A stretch of DNA of 32,849 bases from Pseudomonadota bacterium (lineage in GTDB: Bacteria > Myxococcota_A > Polyangia > Polyangiales > Polyangiaceae), in assembly GCA_023432025.1 (NCBI GenBank), contig JAEYVE010000179.1, forward strand, positions 1-32,849, given 5' to 3'. This document shows positions 9,131 to 17,059 of the stretch, one piece after another. Positions within the stretch are counted from its first letter, which is position 1. Each line of letters opens with the position of its first letter. The notes below the pieces were generated by a model. The model did not search any database. It was not told the origin of the DNA and was given only the letters and a program-made list of their open reading frames with translations. The position numbers and the translations under genes are program-made.

Positions 9131-9154
9131 GGAGAGAGGCTCTTGCCTCTCTCC
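9131..9154 (-). terminator. Perfect hairpin with T-tract on the minus strand
   Basis: A 10-bp perfect stem (GGAGAGAGGC / GCCTCTCTCC) closes a four-base loop at 9141-9144. Seven A residues lie just to its left at 9123-9129, so on the minus strand the hairpin is followed by G then seven T: an intrinsic terminator for leftward transcription. No minus-strand gene lies immediately to the right. On the plus strand it has no T-tract but may still slow transcription after the fibro-slime gene. Confidence 0.7.
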
Positions 9155-9220
9155 ACTCTCACCATGTGCCAGAGACGGGGGCTTGCCGCAAGTCCCGGGT
9201 CTCGCCGCAGGGTGATCCTC

Positions 9221-10687
9221 ATGAAGAGCATCACTGGGCATGCAGTCGTGATCGTTGGAGGAGGTCCAACGGGGTTGACGTTGGCGGCAGAGCTGGCGCT
9301 CTTGCGCGTCGACGTCGCCATCGTCGAACGGCGAGAGAGCCAAGAGCTCGCCGGTTCACGCGCAGGCGGTCTGCACTCTCGCACCATCGAGGTGCTGGAT
9401 CAGCGGGGCGTCGCGGAGCGGTTCTTGGCGGAAGGGAAAGCGATGCAGATCGCGGGCTTTGCGCTGATCCCCCTCGACATCAATGACTTTCCGACGCGTC
9501 ACAACTACGGGCTCGCGCTCACGCAGAACCACATCGAGCGCCTCCTCGCTGCATGGGTCGATGAGCTCTCCGTACCGATCTATCGGGGATGTGAGGTGAC
9601 GGATTTCGCCCAGGACGACAGCGGCGTCGATGTCGCGCTGTCCGACGGCGGTTCGCTACGCGCCCAGTACCTCGTCGGCTGCGACGGAGGTCGCAGCCTG
9701 ATCCGCAAGAAGGCCGGCATCGAGTTTCCGGGTTGGGACGCGTCCGTCAGCTACTTGATTGCCGAGGGTGAGTTGGCTGAAGAGCCGCCCGTGGGCGCCC
9801 GCTTCGGTGAGAAGGGGATCAATGCCATTGCCAAGCTCGAGGACGGCAAGCGCGTGCGCGTCGTCTTGGCCGAACCGCACGTCGTGAAAGGCGACGAGCC
9901 GACTTTGGACGAGCTGCGCCAGGCGCTCATCGCCGTCTGGGGAACCGATTTCGGCGTTCATGGCGTTACTTGGCTCTCGAGGTTCAGCGATGCTGCGCGG
10001 CAAGCGGCTGTTTACCGTGAGAGACGGGTTCTTCTGGCCGGGGACGCGGCGCACGTGCACGCGCCGACCGGCGGACAAGGCCTCAACATCGGGGTGCAAG
10101 ACGCCGTGAACTTGGGATGGAAGCTGGCCCAAGTCGTTCGCGGTACCTCACCGGAAAGCCTCCTCGATACCTACCAAGCCGAGCGCCATCCGGTCGCTCG
10201 GCGCGTGCTCGAAAACACTCTGGCGCAAGTTGCGCTCATGCGCGGAGACGAGCGGACGCGGGCTCTGCACGGGAAGATGTCCGAGCTGCTGTCGATGGAC
10301 GAGCCTCGCAAGCGCTACGCCGGGATGATGTCTGGCTTGGACACTCGCTACGACTTGGGCGTTGGACATCCGCTGCTTGGGCGCCGCATGCCTGACCTCG
10401 ATTTGAACACGGAAAGCGGGCCCCAGCGGGTATTCTCCCTGCTTCACGGCGGCCGCCCCGTGTTGCTTCATCTCGGCGAGCCCGGCGCGCTAGATATTGC
10501 TCAGTGGACGGAGCAGGTGGAGCGAGTCGACGCTCGCTACGCGGGCGCGTGGGAGCTTCCTGTGCTGGGCGCCGTTCCTGCGCCAACTGCCGTGTTGATT
10601 CGCCCGGACGGGCATGTCGCTTGGGTCGGAATTGGCACGGACGACGGGCTTCGTGATGCGCTGAGCACGTGGTTCGGACCGCGCTGA
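9221..10687 (+). CDS. FAD-dependent aromatic monooxygenase (PHBH/RdmE-Rox type)
   Basis: This 488-residue class A flavoprotein hydroxylase shows the three hallmarks of the family: the Rossmann fingerprint VVIVGGGPTGLTLA at residues 9-22, the DG motif in YLVGCDGGRSLIRKKAG at about 150-166, and the GD motif in VLLAGDAAHVHAPTGGQGLN at about 270-289. The C-terminal ~100 residues (from RMPDLDLN) look like the thioredoxin-like tail found in phenol hydroxylase, MhpA and antibiotic-modifying members. Such enzymes use NAD(P)H and O2 to hydroxylate phenolic or polyketide substrates. I chose ATG 9221, which has GGTGAT at 9211-9216 and starts just before the Rossmann strand; the open frame extends further upstream but without a better start. 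It stands alone, so the substrate cannot be inferred; inactivation of a rifamycin- or tetracycline-like compound is one possibility among many. Confidence 0.9.
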   Translation: MKSITGHAVVIVGGGPTGLTLAAELALLRVDVAIVERRESQELAGSRAGGLHSRTIEVLDQRGVAERFLAEGKAMQIAGFALIPLDINDFPTRHNYGLALTQNHIERLLAAWVDELSVPIYRGCEVTDFAQDDSGVDVALSDGGSLRAQYLVGCDGGRSLIRKKAGIEFPGWDASVSYLIAEGELAEEPPVGARFGEKGINAIAKLEDGKRVRVVLAEPHVVKGDEPTLDELRQALIAVWGTDFGVHGVTWLSRFSDAARQAAVYRERRVLLAGDAAHVHAPTGGQGLNIGVQDAVNLGWKLAQVVRGTSPESLLDTYQAERHPVARRVLENTLAQVALMRGDERTRALHGKMSELLSMDEPRKRYAGMMSGLDTRYDLGVGHPLLGRRMPDLDLNTESGPQRVFSLLHGGRPVLLHLGEPGALDIAQWTEQVERVDARYAGAWELPVLGAVPAPTAVLIRPDGHVAWVGIGTDDGLRDALSTWFGPR

Positions 10688-10827
10688 GCCGACGCGGCGC
10701 CACCGAGCGGTTTTCGGGCCGACGAGGGCAAAACGCCCCAGAACCGAGGACAACGGGGCGAGCCTCGAAAAGCCTGCGAGCTTTCCGGGGGACAGCTCTC
10801 GGCCGTCATGATCTGGGCCCGGGCTAG

Positions 10828-11021
10828 GTCTCCGCGATGATCATCATCGTGATGGTGGTGCTCAGTGTGGCCCTGGACTTCGTCCAAGAGCATCGAGCAG
10901 GACCGGCTTTGCGCCGCTTCCTCTGCTGTTCTTCGTCGTGCTGATTCCGCTCGTGCTTGCCTATTTGTTCGCGGTCGACTTGGTGAAGCGCTGGTTTTAT
11001 CGGCGCTATTCCTTTGCGTGA
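10828..11021 (+). pseudogene. Deletion remnant of an MgtA-type Mg2+ P-type ATPase
   Basis: Two short pieces of one family are joined. From 10828, frame 1 reads VSAMIIIVMVVLSVALDFVQEHRAG, matching the second membrane helix of MgtA-type ATPases; an in-frame TAG lies at 10825. From about 10902, frame 3 reads TGFAPLPLLFF, then VVLIPLVLAYLF, then AVDLVKRWFYRRYSFA and TGA at 11019-11021. This matches the extreme C-terminus of MgtA, which in E. coli ends ...LVKGFYSRRYGWQ. About 700 codons between them, including the phosphorylation site and nucleotide-binding domain, are gone, with the junction near 10898-10905 and a frame change. The relic cannot be functional. I see no further gene in the rest of 10688-11176. 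Confidence 0.82.
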
Positions 11022-11176
11022 AGGTCGACGGGCGTGGAGCGAGGAACCCAAGGGAAGAGCGGCTGCACCTGGGCGGCATGAGGCGGTCGGCAGCACGATT
11101 GAACTGGCTCATGAAGGTCTCGATTCGTGACGTTTGGCGCTCCGCGGCACGGAAGCAGTGCATTCGCTGAAGTTGG

Positions 11177-12094
11177 ATGTCAGTGTGTGGCGACGTGCAA
11201 AGCTCGAAGGAAGCGCCACCCTCGGCTGCTCCGGGTCGACAGGCGCCCGAGTGCTTCCGAGAGACCGTCGAAGGTGTCGAGCTCCATTGGTCCGAGCGTG
11301 GAGCGGGCAGCGTCGTCGTCGTTCTGCATGGTCTCTCCGACTCGGAGCGGACGTGGTGGCCGGTGATGGAGGACCTCGGACGGCGCCATCGCGTGCTGGG
11401 CCTGGATTTGCCCGGGTGCGGCTTATCGGCGCGGCCGGACGCCAGCTACACGCTCGACTGGCAGGCTCGCTTGGTGCATGCGTGGCTTACCCGGATCGGC
11501 GTCGATACATGCGATGTGGTGGGGCATTCGTTCGGCGGGGGGCTGGCCTTGTGGCTCCTTCTCTACCGCGCCAGCGCGATCCGGCGGCTCGCGCTGGTGG
11601 CCCCTGGCGGCCTCGGGCGTGACTTGGCGCTCGAGCTTCGCTTGGCGGCGCTGCCATACGTGGTGGAGCGGTTCGGGCAGCCTTGGATGGGTCCCGCAAC
11701 GCGGCTCCTGGCGCACTTGAACGGGCATGCGCCGAGCACCGACGAGTGGCTTCTGCTGCACAGCATGAACGCTTCGCCCGGCACGGCGCGCGCCTTCGCG
11801 CGAACGGTGCGCGACGTCATCAGCTGGCGCGGCCAGACACGCAACTTTCTGCACCGCGCGGCAGAAGTGCAAAGCTTGCCGGCGGTCGCTTTGTTCTGGG
11901 GCGAAAAGGATCGCATCATTCCAATTCGGCAGGGCGAAGAGCTTTGCGCCGTTCTCGAAAACTGTGCGCTCGAGCGCTTTCGAGAAGCTGGACACTTTCT
12001 GCATTGGCAGCGCCCGCATGAGTTAGCGGAAGCCCTGCTCCGGTACCTGGACGCACCGAGTGTCCCCCCGGCGCGGCTTTGCGTTTCAGGGTGA
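11177..12094 (+). CDS. Alpha/beta hydrolase
   Basis: The 305-residue protein is a soluble alpha/beta hydrolase of the MhpC/BioH/PldB type. VVVVLHGLSDSERTWWPVM at about 46-64 gives the oxyanion HG motif. The nucleophile elbow is GHSFGG with Ser118, the Asp lies in FWGEKDRIIP, and the His in REAGHFLHWQRP. All three triad residues are therefore present. A lid region with PYVVERFGQPWMGPATRLL sits between strands. There is no clear signal peptide; the first ~25 residues are polar and may not be part of the fold, so the start (ATG 11177) is uncertain by some residues. It follows the Mg2+ ATPase relic and has no pathway neighbours, so esterase, haloperoxidase-like or C-C hydrolase activity cannot be decided. 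Confidence 0.88.
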   Translation: MSVCGDVQSSKEAPPSAAPGRQAPECFRETVEGVELHWSERGAGSVVVVLHGLSDSERTWWPVMEDLGRRHRVLGLDLPGCGLSARPDASYTLDWQARLVHAWLTRIGVDTCDVVGHSFGGGLALWLLLYRASAIRRLALVAPGGLGRDLALELRLAALPYVVERFGQPWMGPATRLLAHLNGHAPSTDEWLLLHSMNASPGTARAFARTVRDVISWRGQTRNFLHRAAEVQSLPAVALFWGEKDRIIPIRQGEELCAVLENCALERFREAGHFLHWQRPHELAEALLRYLDAPSVPPARLCVSG

Positions 12095-12183
12095 CGCCAA
12101 GGTTCAGACATGAGTCTCGAGGTCGAACGAATCGGTGGAGTCAATCGGCCAATCGTTCATCGAATGATGATACCGTTTCCGAC

Positions 12184-12987
12184 GTGACCAAAAACGATCC
12201 CGAAGCCCAGAGAGTCGACGACCTACTGGCCCAGAAACTGGTCGTGCAGCGCCGCGGCGGCTGGCTTGGTTGGCTCTTGTTCGTGTTCGTCGTCGCGGGG
12301 GCGGGTGCGTTCGTGTGGTACTCGTACTTGCCGCTGCGCGCAGAGCGAGCGTCGCTGCTTCTGCGCTTGGGCGACGCGGAAGAGCGCAACCAGAATGCCG
12401 ACCGCAAGGCTTCGGATTCCGAAAAGGCGCTCTCCGAGCTGAAGCTCGCCCAAGAGCAGCTGTCGGGACAGCTGTCTCAGACGAAGGCGGAAAAGGAACG
12501 CCTCGAGACCGAGCTGAAGCGGCTCCAAACGGAGCTCACCGCCATGCTGGAGCCGGAAATTCAGGCGGGAAACGTGAACGTCGTGCGCCGCGGCAATGAC
12601 CTGGTGGTCGATTTGGCAGACCAGATCTTGTTCGAGTCGGGCAAGGCCGAGGTCATGGAGAGTGGGCAGAAGGTGCTCGGCCAGGTCGCACCCACGCTGG
12701 CTCAGCTTTCGGACTTCACGATTGAGGTGGCGGGGCACACGGACAATGCGCGCGTCGTGAACCCGGCCACGCAAGAGCGCTTTCCCACGAACTGGGAGCT
12801 TTCGACGGCGCGCGCCACGAACGTGGTGCGCTTCCTTCAAGAAACCGGAAAGGTGCCGGGCAATCGCCTGGCTGCGACTGGCTTTGCGGAATACCGCCCG
12901 GCGGCGAGCAACGTGAGAGCCGAAGGGCGAAAGAAGAATCGCCGCATCGAGCTCGTGCTCCGGCAAAGCGGGCGCAAGCTGCCCTGA
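12184..12987 (+). CDS. Membrane-anchored coiled-coil OmpA/MotB-domain protein
   Basis: The 267-residue product has one membrane helix at about residues 27-47 (GWLLFVFVVAGAGAFVWY). A heptad-rich coiled coil follows to about residue 122 (LSELKLAQEQLSGQLSQTKAEK and onward), then a C-terminal OmpA-like peptidoglycan-binding domain from about 130. Key motifs are ILFESGKAEV, FTIEVAGHTDN, NWELSTARATNVVRFL and GRKKNRRIELVL, which include the Asp and Arg that bind diaminopimelate. The layout resembles MotB-like and gliding-associated anchors: short cytoplasmic tail, one helix, periplasmic rod, wall binding. I chose GTG 12184 because residues before it do not look like protein, but there is no good Shine-Dalgarno; a TTG at 12079 is the only long alternative. 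It may tether an envelope complex to the cell wall. No motA/exbB-like partner is adjacent. Confidence 0.85.
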   Translation: MTKNDPEAQRVDDLLAQKLVVQRRGGWLGWLLFVFVVAGAGAFVWYSYLPLRAERASLLLRLGDAEERNQNADRKASDSEKALSELKLAQEQLSGQLSQTKAEKERLETELKRLQTELTAMLEPEIQAGNVNVVRRGNDLVVDLADQILFESGKAEVMESGQKVLGQVAPTLAQLSDFTIEVAGHTDNARVVNPATQERFPTNWELSTARATNVVRFLQETGKVPGNRLAATGFAEYRPAASNVRAEGRKKNRRIELVLRQSGRKLP

Positions 12988-13223
12988 CAGTATTGCACTC
13001 GGTTTTGGCGAGGGCACTCAGGCGCGGCGAGGCCGCTCGGGCGCGGCGCAGCCGTGGCTGTGCAGCGCGGTCGGCTCGAGCCACCGGGACGGACCTGGCG
13101 CGGCGACGCGATGCATTCATCATGTGACGAAGCAGGACGAATGTCCGTCAGGACGTGAAGCCAGACATCATCGTCCGCCCGTTTCGCACAGGGTCGCGGC
13201 GCGGGGGGCGCGGAGCTGCAGAC

Positions 13224-14612
13224 GTGAGTACCTACGACGCGATCGTCATCGGCACAGGCCAAGCCGGTCCCTACGTGAGCTCGCGTCTGGCGCGCACCGG
13301 AATGAAGGTCGCGGTCATCGAGCGCGGCGCGTTTGGCGGAACGTGCGTCAATACCGGCTGCATTCCGACCAAGACGATGGTGGCGAGCGCCTACGCGGCG
13401 CGTTTGGCCGCTCGCGCCGCCGAGTATGGCGTGGACGTCGGCTCGGTACGCGTCGACATGAAGCGAGTCATGGCCCGAAAAGACGCGGTTTCGAAGGAGT
13501 CGCGCACGGGCCTCGAAGACTGGCTGCGGAGCCTGGAAAACTGCACCGTCTACCAGGGCCACGCCCGCTTCGAGTCCGCGCACGTGGTGAGCGTCGGCGG
13601 AGAGCGCCTCCACGCGGACAAGATCTTCATCAACGTCGGCGGCAGGGCGCTCGTTCCCGACATGCCGGGGCTCCGTGAGATCGACTGGCTCGACAACAGC
13701 TCGCTGATGTCGGTGGACTTTCTGCCGAGGCACCTGATCGTCGTTGGCGGCAGCTACATCGGTCTCGAGCTCGGTCAGGCGTTTCGGCGCTTTGGCGCCG
13801 AGGTCACGGTGATCGAGATGGGGCAGCGCCTCATCGGTCGCGAGGACGAGGACGTGTCGACCGCGATCCGGGAAATCGTCGAGCGCGAAGGCGTCGAGGT
13901 GCGCACGAACGCCCAATGCATCGGCTTCTCCAAGCACGGCGATGAAATCGTAGCTGCCGTCGAGTGTGCCGACGGTGCGCCGGAGGCGCGCGGGTCGCAC
14001 GTGCTGCTCGCCGTCGGCCGCCGCCCGAATACGCACGATTTGGGCCTCGAGAAGGCGGGGGTCGCGGTCGACGAGCGGGGTTACGTCGTGGTCGACGACC
14101 AGCTCCGCACGAACGTCCCGGGGATTTGGGCGCTCGGCGACTGCAACGGCAAGGGGGCGTTCACGCACACGTCGTACAACGACGGGGAAATCGTGATCGC
14201 CAACTTGCTCGAGAACGACTCGCGCGGCGTGAGCGACCGGATCACCGCCTACGCGCTGTACATCGATCCGCCGCTCGGTCGAGTCGGTCTGACCGAGGGG
14301 GAGATTCGCAAGAGCGGGCGCAAGGCGCTCGTCGCCAAGCTGCCGATGACGCGCGTCGGACGCGCGGTGGAGAAGGGCGAGACGCAGGGCTTCATGAAGG
14401 TCGCGGTCGACGCCGAGACGGACGCCATCCTGGGCGCCGCGATCCTCGGCACGGGCGGCGACGAGGTCATTCACTCGATTCTCGACGTGATGTACGCGAA
14501 GGCACCGTGGACGGTGATCCGCCGCGCCATGCACATTCATCCGACCGTCTCCGAGCTCGTGCCGACGATGCTCTCCGAGCTCCGACCGCTGGACGAGGTG
14601 CAGGCCGTGTGA
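13224..14612 (+). CDS. RclA/mercuric-reductase-like FAD disulfide oxidoreductase
   Basis: This 462-residue class I pyridine-nucleotide-disulfide oxidoreductase begins STYDAIVIGTGQAGPYVSSRLA (FAD-binding). It carries the redox-active pair Cys41 and Cys46 in GGTCVNTGCIPTKT, the NAD(P)-binding VVGGSYIGLELGQ, and GIWALGDCNGKGAF for the second FAD contact. Near the C-terminus HIHPTVSELVP supplies the His-Glu pair of the dimer partner's active site. The family includes dihydrolipoyl dehydrogenase, SthA, MerA and RclA. The TGQAG start, the lack of MerA's C-terminal CC and the nearby peroxide genes make an RclA-like stress reductase most likely, but this is inference. I chose GTG 13224, which has GGAG at 13212-13215 and starts at the FAD fold; a GTG at 13155 would add a non-homologous Arg-rich tail. 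It converges on ahpF across a perfect terminator. Confidence 0.88.
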   Translation: MSTYDAIVIGTGQAGPYVSSRLARTGMKVAVIERGAFGGTCVNTGCIPTKTMVASAYAARLAARAAEYGVDVGSVRVDMKRVMARKDAVSKESRTGLEDWLRSLENCTVYQGHARFESAHVVSVGGERLHADKIFINVGGRALVPDMPGLREIDWLDNSSLMSVDFLPRHLIVVGGSYIGLELGQAFRRFGAEVTVIEMGQRLIGREDEDVSTAIREIVEREGVEVRTNAQCIGFSKHGDEIVAAVECADGAPEARGSHVLLAVGRRPNTHDLGLEKAGVAVDERGYVVVDDQLRTNVPGIWALGDCNGKGAFTHTSYNDGEIVIANLLENDSRGVSDRITAYALYIDPPLGRVGLTEGEIRKSGRKALVAKLPMTRVGRAVEKGETQGFMKVAVDAETDAILGAAILGTGGDEVIHSILDVMYAKAPWTVIRRAMHIHPTVSELVPTMLSELRPLDEVQAV

Positions 14613-14616
14613 GAAA

Positions 14617-14651
14617 GCACGGCTCGGTCATGGGGGAAGACCGAGCCGTGC
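14617..14651. terminator. Bidirectional intrinsic terminator between convergent genes
   Basis: A perfect 13-bp stem (GCACGGCTCGGTC at 14617-14629 and its complement at 14639-14651) with a nine-base loop fills the gap between the RclA-like gene and ahpF. There is no T-tract on either side, but stem length and position support termination of both transcripts. Confidence 0.82.
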
Positions 14652-14658
14652 CGCGACC

Positions 14659-16221
14659 TCACGCCGCCGGGGCGGTCACGCGAATCAGGTGATCGAACGC
14701 GCCGAGCGCTGCCTTGGCGCCGTCGCCCGCGGCGATGATGATCTGCTTGAAGGGCGTGGTGGTCACGTCTCCGGCCGCGAAAACGCCGGGGACGCTGGTG
14801 CGCCCATGCGCGTCCACGACCACCTCACCGAACTTGGTGAGCTCCACCGTGCCTCGCAAGAAGTCCGTGTTCGGAAGGAGCCCGATTTGCACGAAGACTC
14901 CGGCCACGGGCAGCTCCTTGACGACGGTGGTCTTGCGGTCTTCGTAGCGAAGGCTGGTGACTTGCCGTCCGTCTCCGACGATTTCCGTGGTTTTTGCCGA
15001 GGTGACGATGTCCACGTTCGAAAGGCTCTTCAGCTTGCGAACCAGGATGTCGTCGGCCTTGAGGACGTCGAGGTACTCGATGAGCGTGACGTGCTCGACC
15101 ACACCCGCCAAGTCAATGGCGGCCTCCACGCCCGAGTTGCCTCCGCCAATCACGGCGACACGCTTGCCCTTGAACAGGGGCCCGTCGCAGTGGGGGCAGT
15201 AGGTCACGCCGCGCGTGCGGTACTCCGCTTCCCCGGGCACCCCGAGGTCACGCCAGCGTGCACCCGTCGCCACCAAGACGGTCTTGGCGGAGAGCTTGGC
15301 GCCGCTTTCGAGCTCGACGCCAATGAAATCCCCGGGCACCAGGCGCTTGACGCGTTCGTGTTTCATGACGTCCACGTCGTACGCGTCGACGTGCGCCTCG
15401 AAGGCGGCGACGAGCTTGGGCCCCTCGGTTTCCAGGATGGAGATGTAGTTTTCGATGCCCAACGTGTCCGCCACCTGACCGCCGAAACGGTCCGTGACGA
15501 TGCCGGTGCGGATGCCCTTGCGGGCGCTGTAAACGGCTGCGGCGGCGCCCGCGGGCCCACCGCCGACGATCAGCACGTCGAACGGGGCCTTGGCCGAAAT
15601 TTCTTCGGCGCGGCGCTTGGTGGCACCTGTGTCGATGCGCGCCAGAACCTCTTCGAGCTCCATGCGACCTTGACCGAACCGTTCGCCGTTCAGGTAGATC
15701 GTGGGCACGGCCATGACCTGGCGTTCGTTCACTTCCTCTTGGAAGAGCGCGCCGTCGATGGCGACGTGCGTGACGTTCGGGTTCAGCGCGGCGAGCGTGT
15801 TGAGCGCCTGCACCACGTCCGGACAGTTTTGGCACGACTGCGAGAAGTACGTCTCGAAGTGCATCTTGCGCGACAGCCCGACGACCTGCGAGCGCACCTC
15901 GTCCGAAATGCGCGGCGGGTGCCCACTGACGTGCAAGAGCGAGAGCACCAGCGAGGTGAACTCGTGCCCGAGCGGGAGGCCCGCGAACGTGACGCGCGGG
16001 GAATCGCCCGTGCGGGCAATGGAGAACGAGGGCGTGCGTACGCCTGGCTCGGCCGCGCCTTCGCTCACGGTGACCAGCGTCGAAGCCGCGGCGATTTCTG
16101 CCAAGAGCTCGCCGAGCTCGCGGGACGCAACGGAGTCGTCCTTCGCGAAGGTGAGCGTGATGGGCTGCTTCAGATGCGTGAGGTAAGAAGCGAGCTGGGT
16201 CTTCAGCGTGTCGTCGAGCAT
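14659..16221 (-). CDS. ahpF: Alkyl hydroperoxide reductase subunit F
   Basis: The 520-residue flavoprotein passes electrons from NADH to AhpC. It has the E. coli AhpF layout and length: an N-terminal tandem thioredoxin fold with Cys130 and Cys133 in SQSCQNCPD, the FAD-binding VLIVGGGPAGAAAAVYSARKG at about 216-236, then a thioredoxin-reductase-like CxxC with Cys342 and Cys345 in TYCPHCDGP. NAD binding is at VAVIGGGNSGVEAAIDLAG and the final FAD contact at GVFAAGDVTTTPFKQ. All four redox cysteines are present. It lies 130 bases after ahpC on the same strand, separated by two stable hairpins that may lower ahpF relative to ahpC. A long plus-strand frame over it is a shadow. Confidence 0.97.
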   Translation of the reverse strand: MLDDTLKTQLASYLTHLKQPITLTFAKDDSVASRELGELLAEIAAASTLVTVSEGAAEPGVRTPSFSIARTGDSPRVTFAGLPLGHEFTSLVLSLLHVSGHPPRISDEVRSQVVGLSRKMHFETYFSQSCQNCPDVVQALNTLAALNPNVTHVAIDGALFQEEVNERQVMAVPTIYLNGERFGQGRMELEEVLARIDTGATKRRAEEISAKAPFDVLIVGGGPAGAAAAVYSARKGIRTGIVTDRFGGQVADTLGIENYISILETEGPKLVAAFEAHVDAYDVDVMKHERVKRLVPGDFIGVELESGAKLSAKTVLVATGARWRDLGVPGEAEYRTRGVTYCPHCDGPLFKGKRVAVIGGGNSGVEAAIDLAGVVEHVTLIEYLDVLKADDILVRKLKSLSNVDIVTSAKTTEIVGDGRQVTSLRYEDRKTTVVKELPVAGVFVQIGLLPNTDFLRGTVELTKFGEVVVDAHGRTSVPGVFAAGDVTTTPFKQIIIAAGDGAKAALGAFDHLIRVTAPAA

Positions 16222-16281
16222 GGCGGTTCTCGGGGGCTTGCGGGAATGTGAAGAAATGAAGGGGGGAGGAGCGACGGCTCA

Positions 16282-16334
16282 GCTCCGCGCGGCGCGTGCG
16301 GAGCGGGTTCGCCGAGCAGAGCTCGACGAACCCG
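16282..16334 (-). promoter_or_regulatory. Two adjacent hairpins in the ahpC-ahpF gap
   Basis: In the transcript the first hairpin (16334 to 16304) has an 8-bp stem CGGGTTCG/CGAACCCG, one C-A mismatch, then a 5-bp stem CGAGC/GCTCG with a three-base loop. The second (16304 to 16282) has a 7-bp stem GCTCCGC/GCGGAGC with a nine-base loop; the two share one base. Neither is followed by a T-tract, so an mRNA-stabilising or partial attenuation role fits better than full termination. Confidence 0.68.
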
Positions 16335-16351
16335 AACGACCGCACGTAAGG

Positions 16352-16915
16352 TCAGATCTTGCCGACGAGGTCGAGCGACGGCTTGAGCGTCTTCTCGCCC
16401 TCGGTCCACTTGGCGGGGCAAACCTCGCCGGGGTGAGAAGCAACGTACTGCGCGGCCTTGACCTTGCGGAGCAGCTCCTTGGCGTCGCGACCGATGCCGT
16501 TGTCGTGGATTTCGTAGAGCTTGATGACGCCCTCGGGGTTGACGACGAAGCTGCCACGGAGCGCGAGGCCTTCTTCCTCGATGAGGACCTCGAAGTTACG
16601 CGCGAGGCGCGTGGTGGGGTCGCCGATGAGCGGGTACTTGACCTTCTTGATGGCGGGCGACGTGTCGTGCCACGCCTTGTGAGCGAAGTGCGTATCCGTG
16701 GATACGCCGTAGATCTCCACGCCGAGCTTCTGGAACTCCGCGTAGGTGTCGGCCAAGTCCTCGAGCTCGGTCGGGCACACGAACGTGAAGTCCGCGGGGT
16801 AGAAGACGAACACGCTCCACTTGCCGCGGACGGATTGATCGCTCACCTCGACGAACTTGCCGTCGTGAAACGCCGTGGCCGAGAAGGGTTTGATGGTGGT
16901 GTTGATGAGAGACAT
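16352..16915 (-). CDS. ahpC: Peroxiredoxin, alkyl hydroperoxide reductase subunit C
   Basis: The 187-residue product has exactly the length of E. coli AhpC. It is a typical two-cysteine peroxiredoxin that reduces H2O2, organic peroxides and peroxynitrite in the cytoplasm. The peroxidatic Cys47 is in FYPADFTFVCPTE with Pro40 and Thr44 in place, and the resolving Cys166 is in HPGEVCPAKW. GGLG-like residues and the YF motif of over-oxidation-sensitive forms are absent, as expected for the bacterial robust type. ATG 16915 is preceded on the minus strand by AAGGAAG, a good ribosome-binding site. It diverges from oxyR across 144 bases that contain a candidate operator, and is followed by ahpF. Confidence 0.97.
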   Translation of the reverse strand: MSLINTTIKPFSATAFHDGKFVEVSDQSVRGKWSVFVFYPADFTFVCPTELEDLADTYAEFQKLGVEIYGVSTDTHFAHKAWHDTSPAIKKVKYPLIGDPTTRLARNFEVLIEEEGLALRGSFVVNPEGVIKLYEIHDNGIGRDAKELLRKVKAAQYVASHPGEVCPAKWTEGEKTLKPSLDLVGKI

Positions 16916-17029
16916 TTTTCTTCCTTGCTGAGCTTCGATGTTTCGAGGCCGGTGACGTCCGGCGTTCGCTTCGATGACGAACATGGTACGGCTGCGTCCA
17001 TGAATCAAATCGAACGTTCTTACCTTGCG

Positions 17030-17044
17030 TTCACTGAAAGTGAA
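17030..17044. promoter_or_regulatory. Inverted repeat between ahpC and oxyR, candidate OxyR operator
   Basis: TTCACT-GAA-AGTGAA is a perfect 6-3-6 inverted repeat that includes a T-N11-A pattern typical of LysR sites. It lies 15 bases before the oxyR start and about 115 bases before ahpC. A second short palindrome GAACGTTC lies at 17012-17019. Binding by OxyR is inferred from the position only. Confidence 0.5.
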
Positions 17045-17059
17045 TCTTAAGGTTCGGGT

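Noticed and set aside
10537..11163. A minus-strand 208-codon frame and a plus-strand 101-codon frame over the Mg2+ ATPase relic
   Set aside because: Neither resembles a protein family, while the two fragments of the relic match MgtA ends in the other frames.
14689..16251. A 520-codon plus-strand open frame opposite ahpF
   Set aside because: It is the mirror of ahpF, rich in His, Arg and Asp with no family resemblance. ahpF on the minus strand has all its redox motifs.
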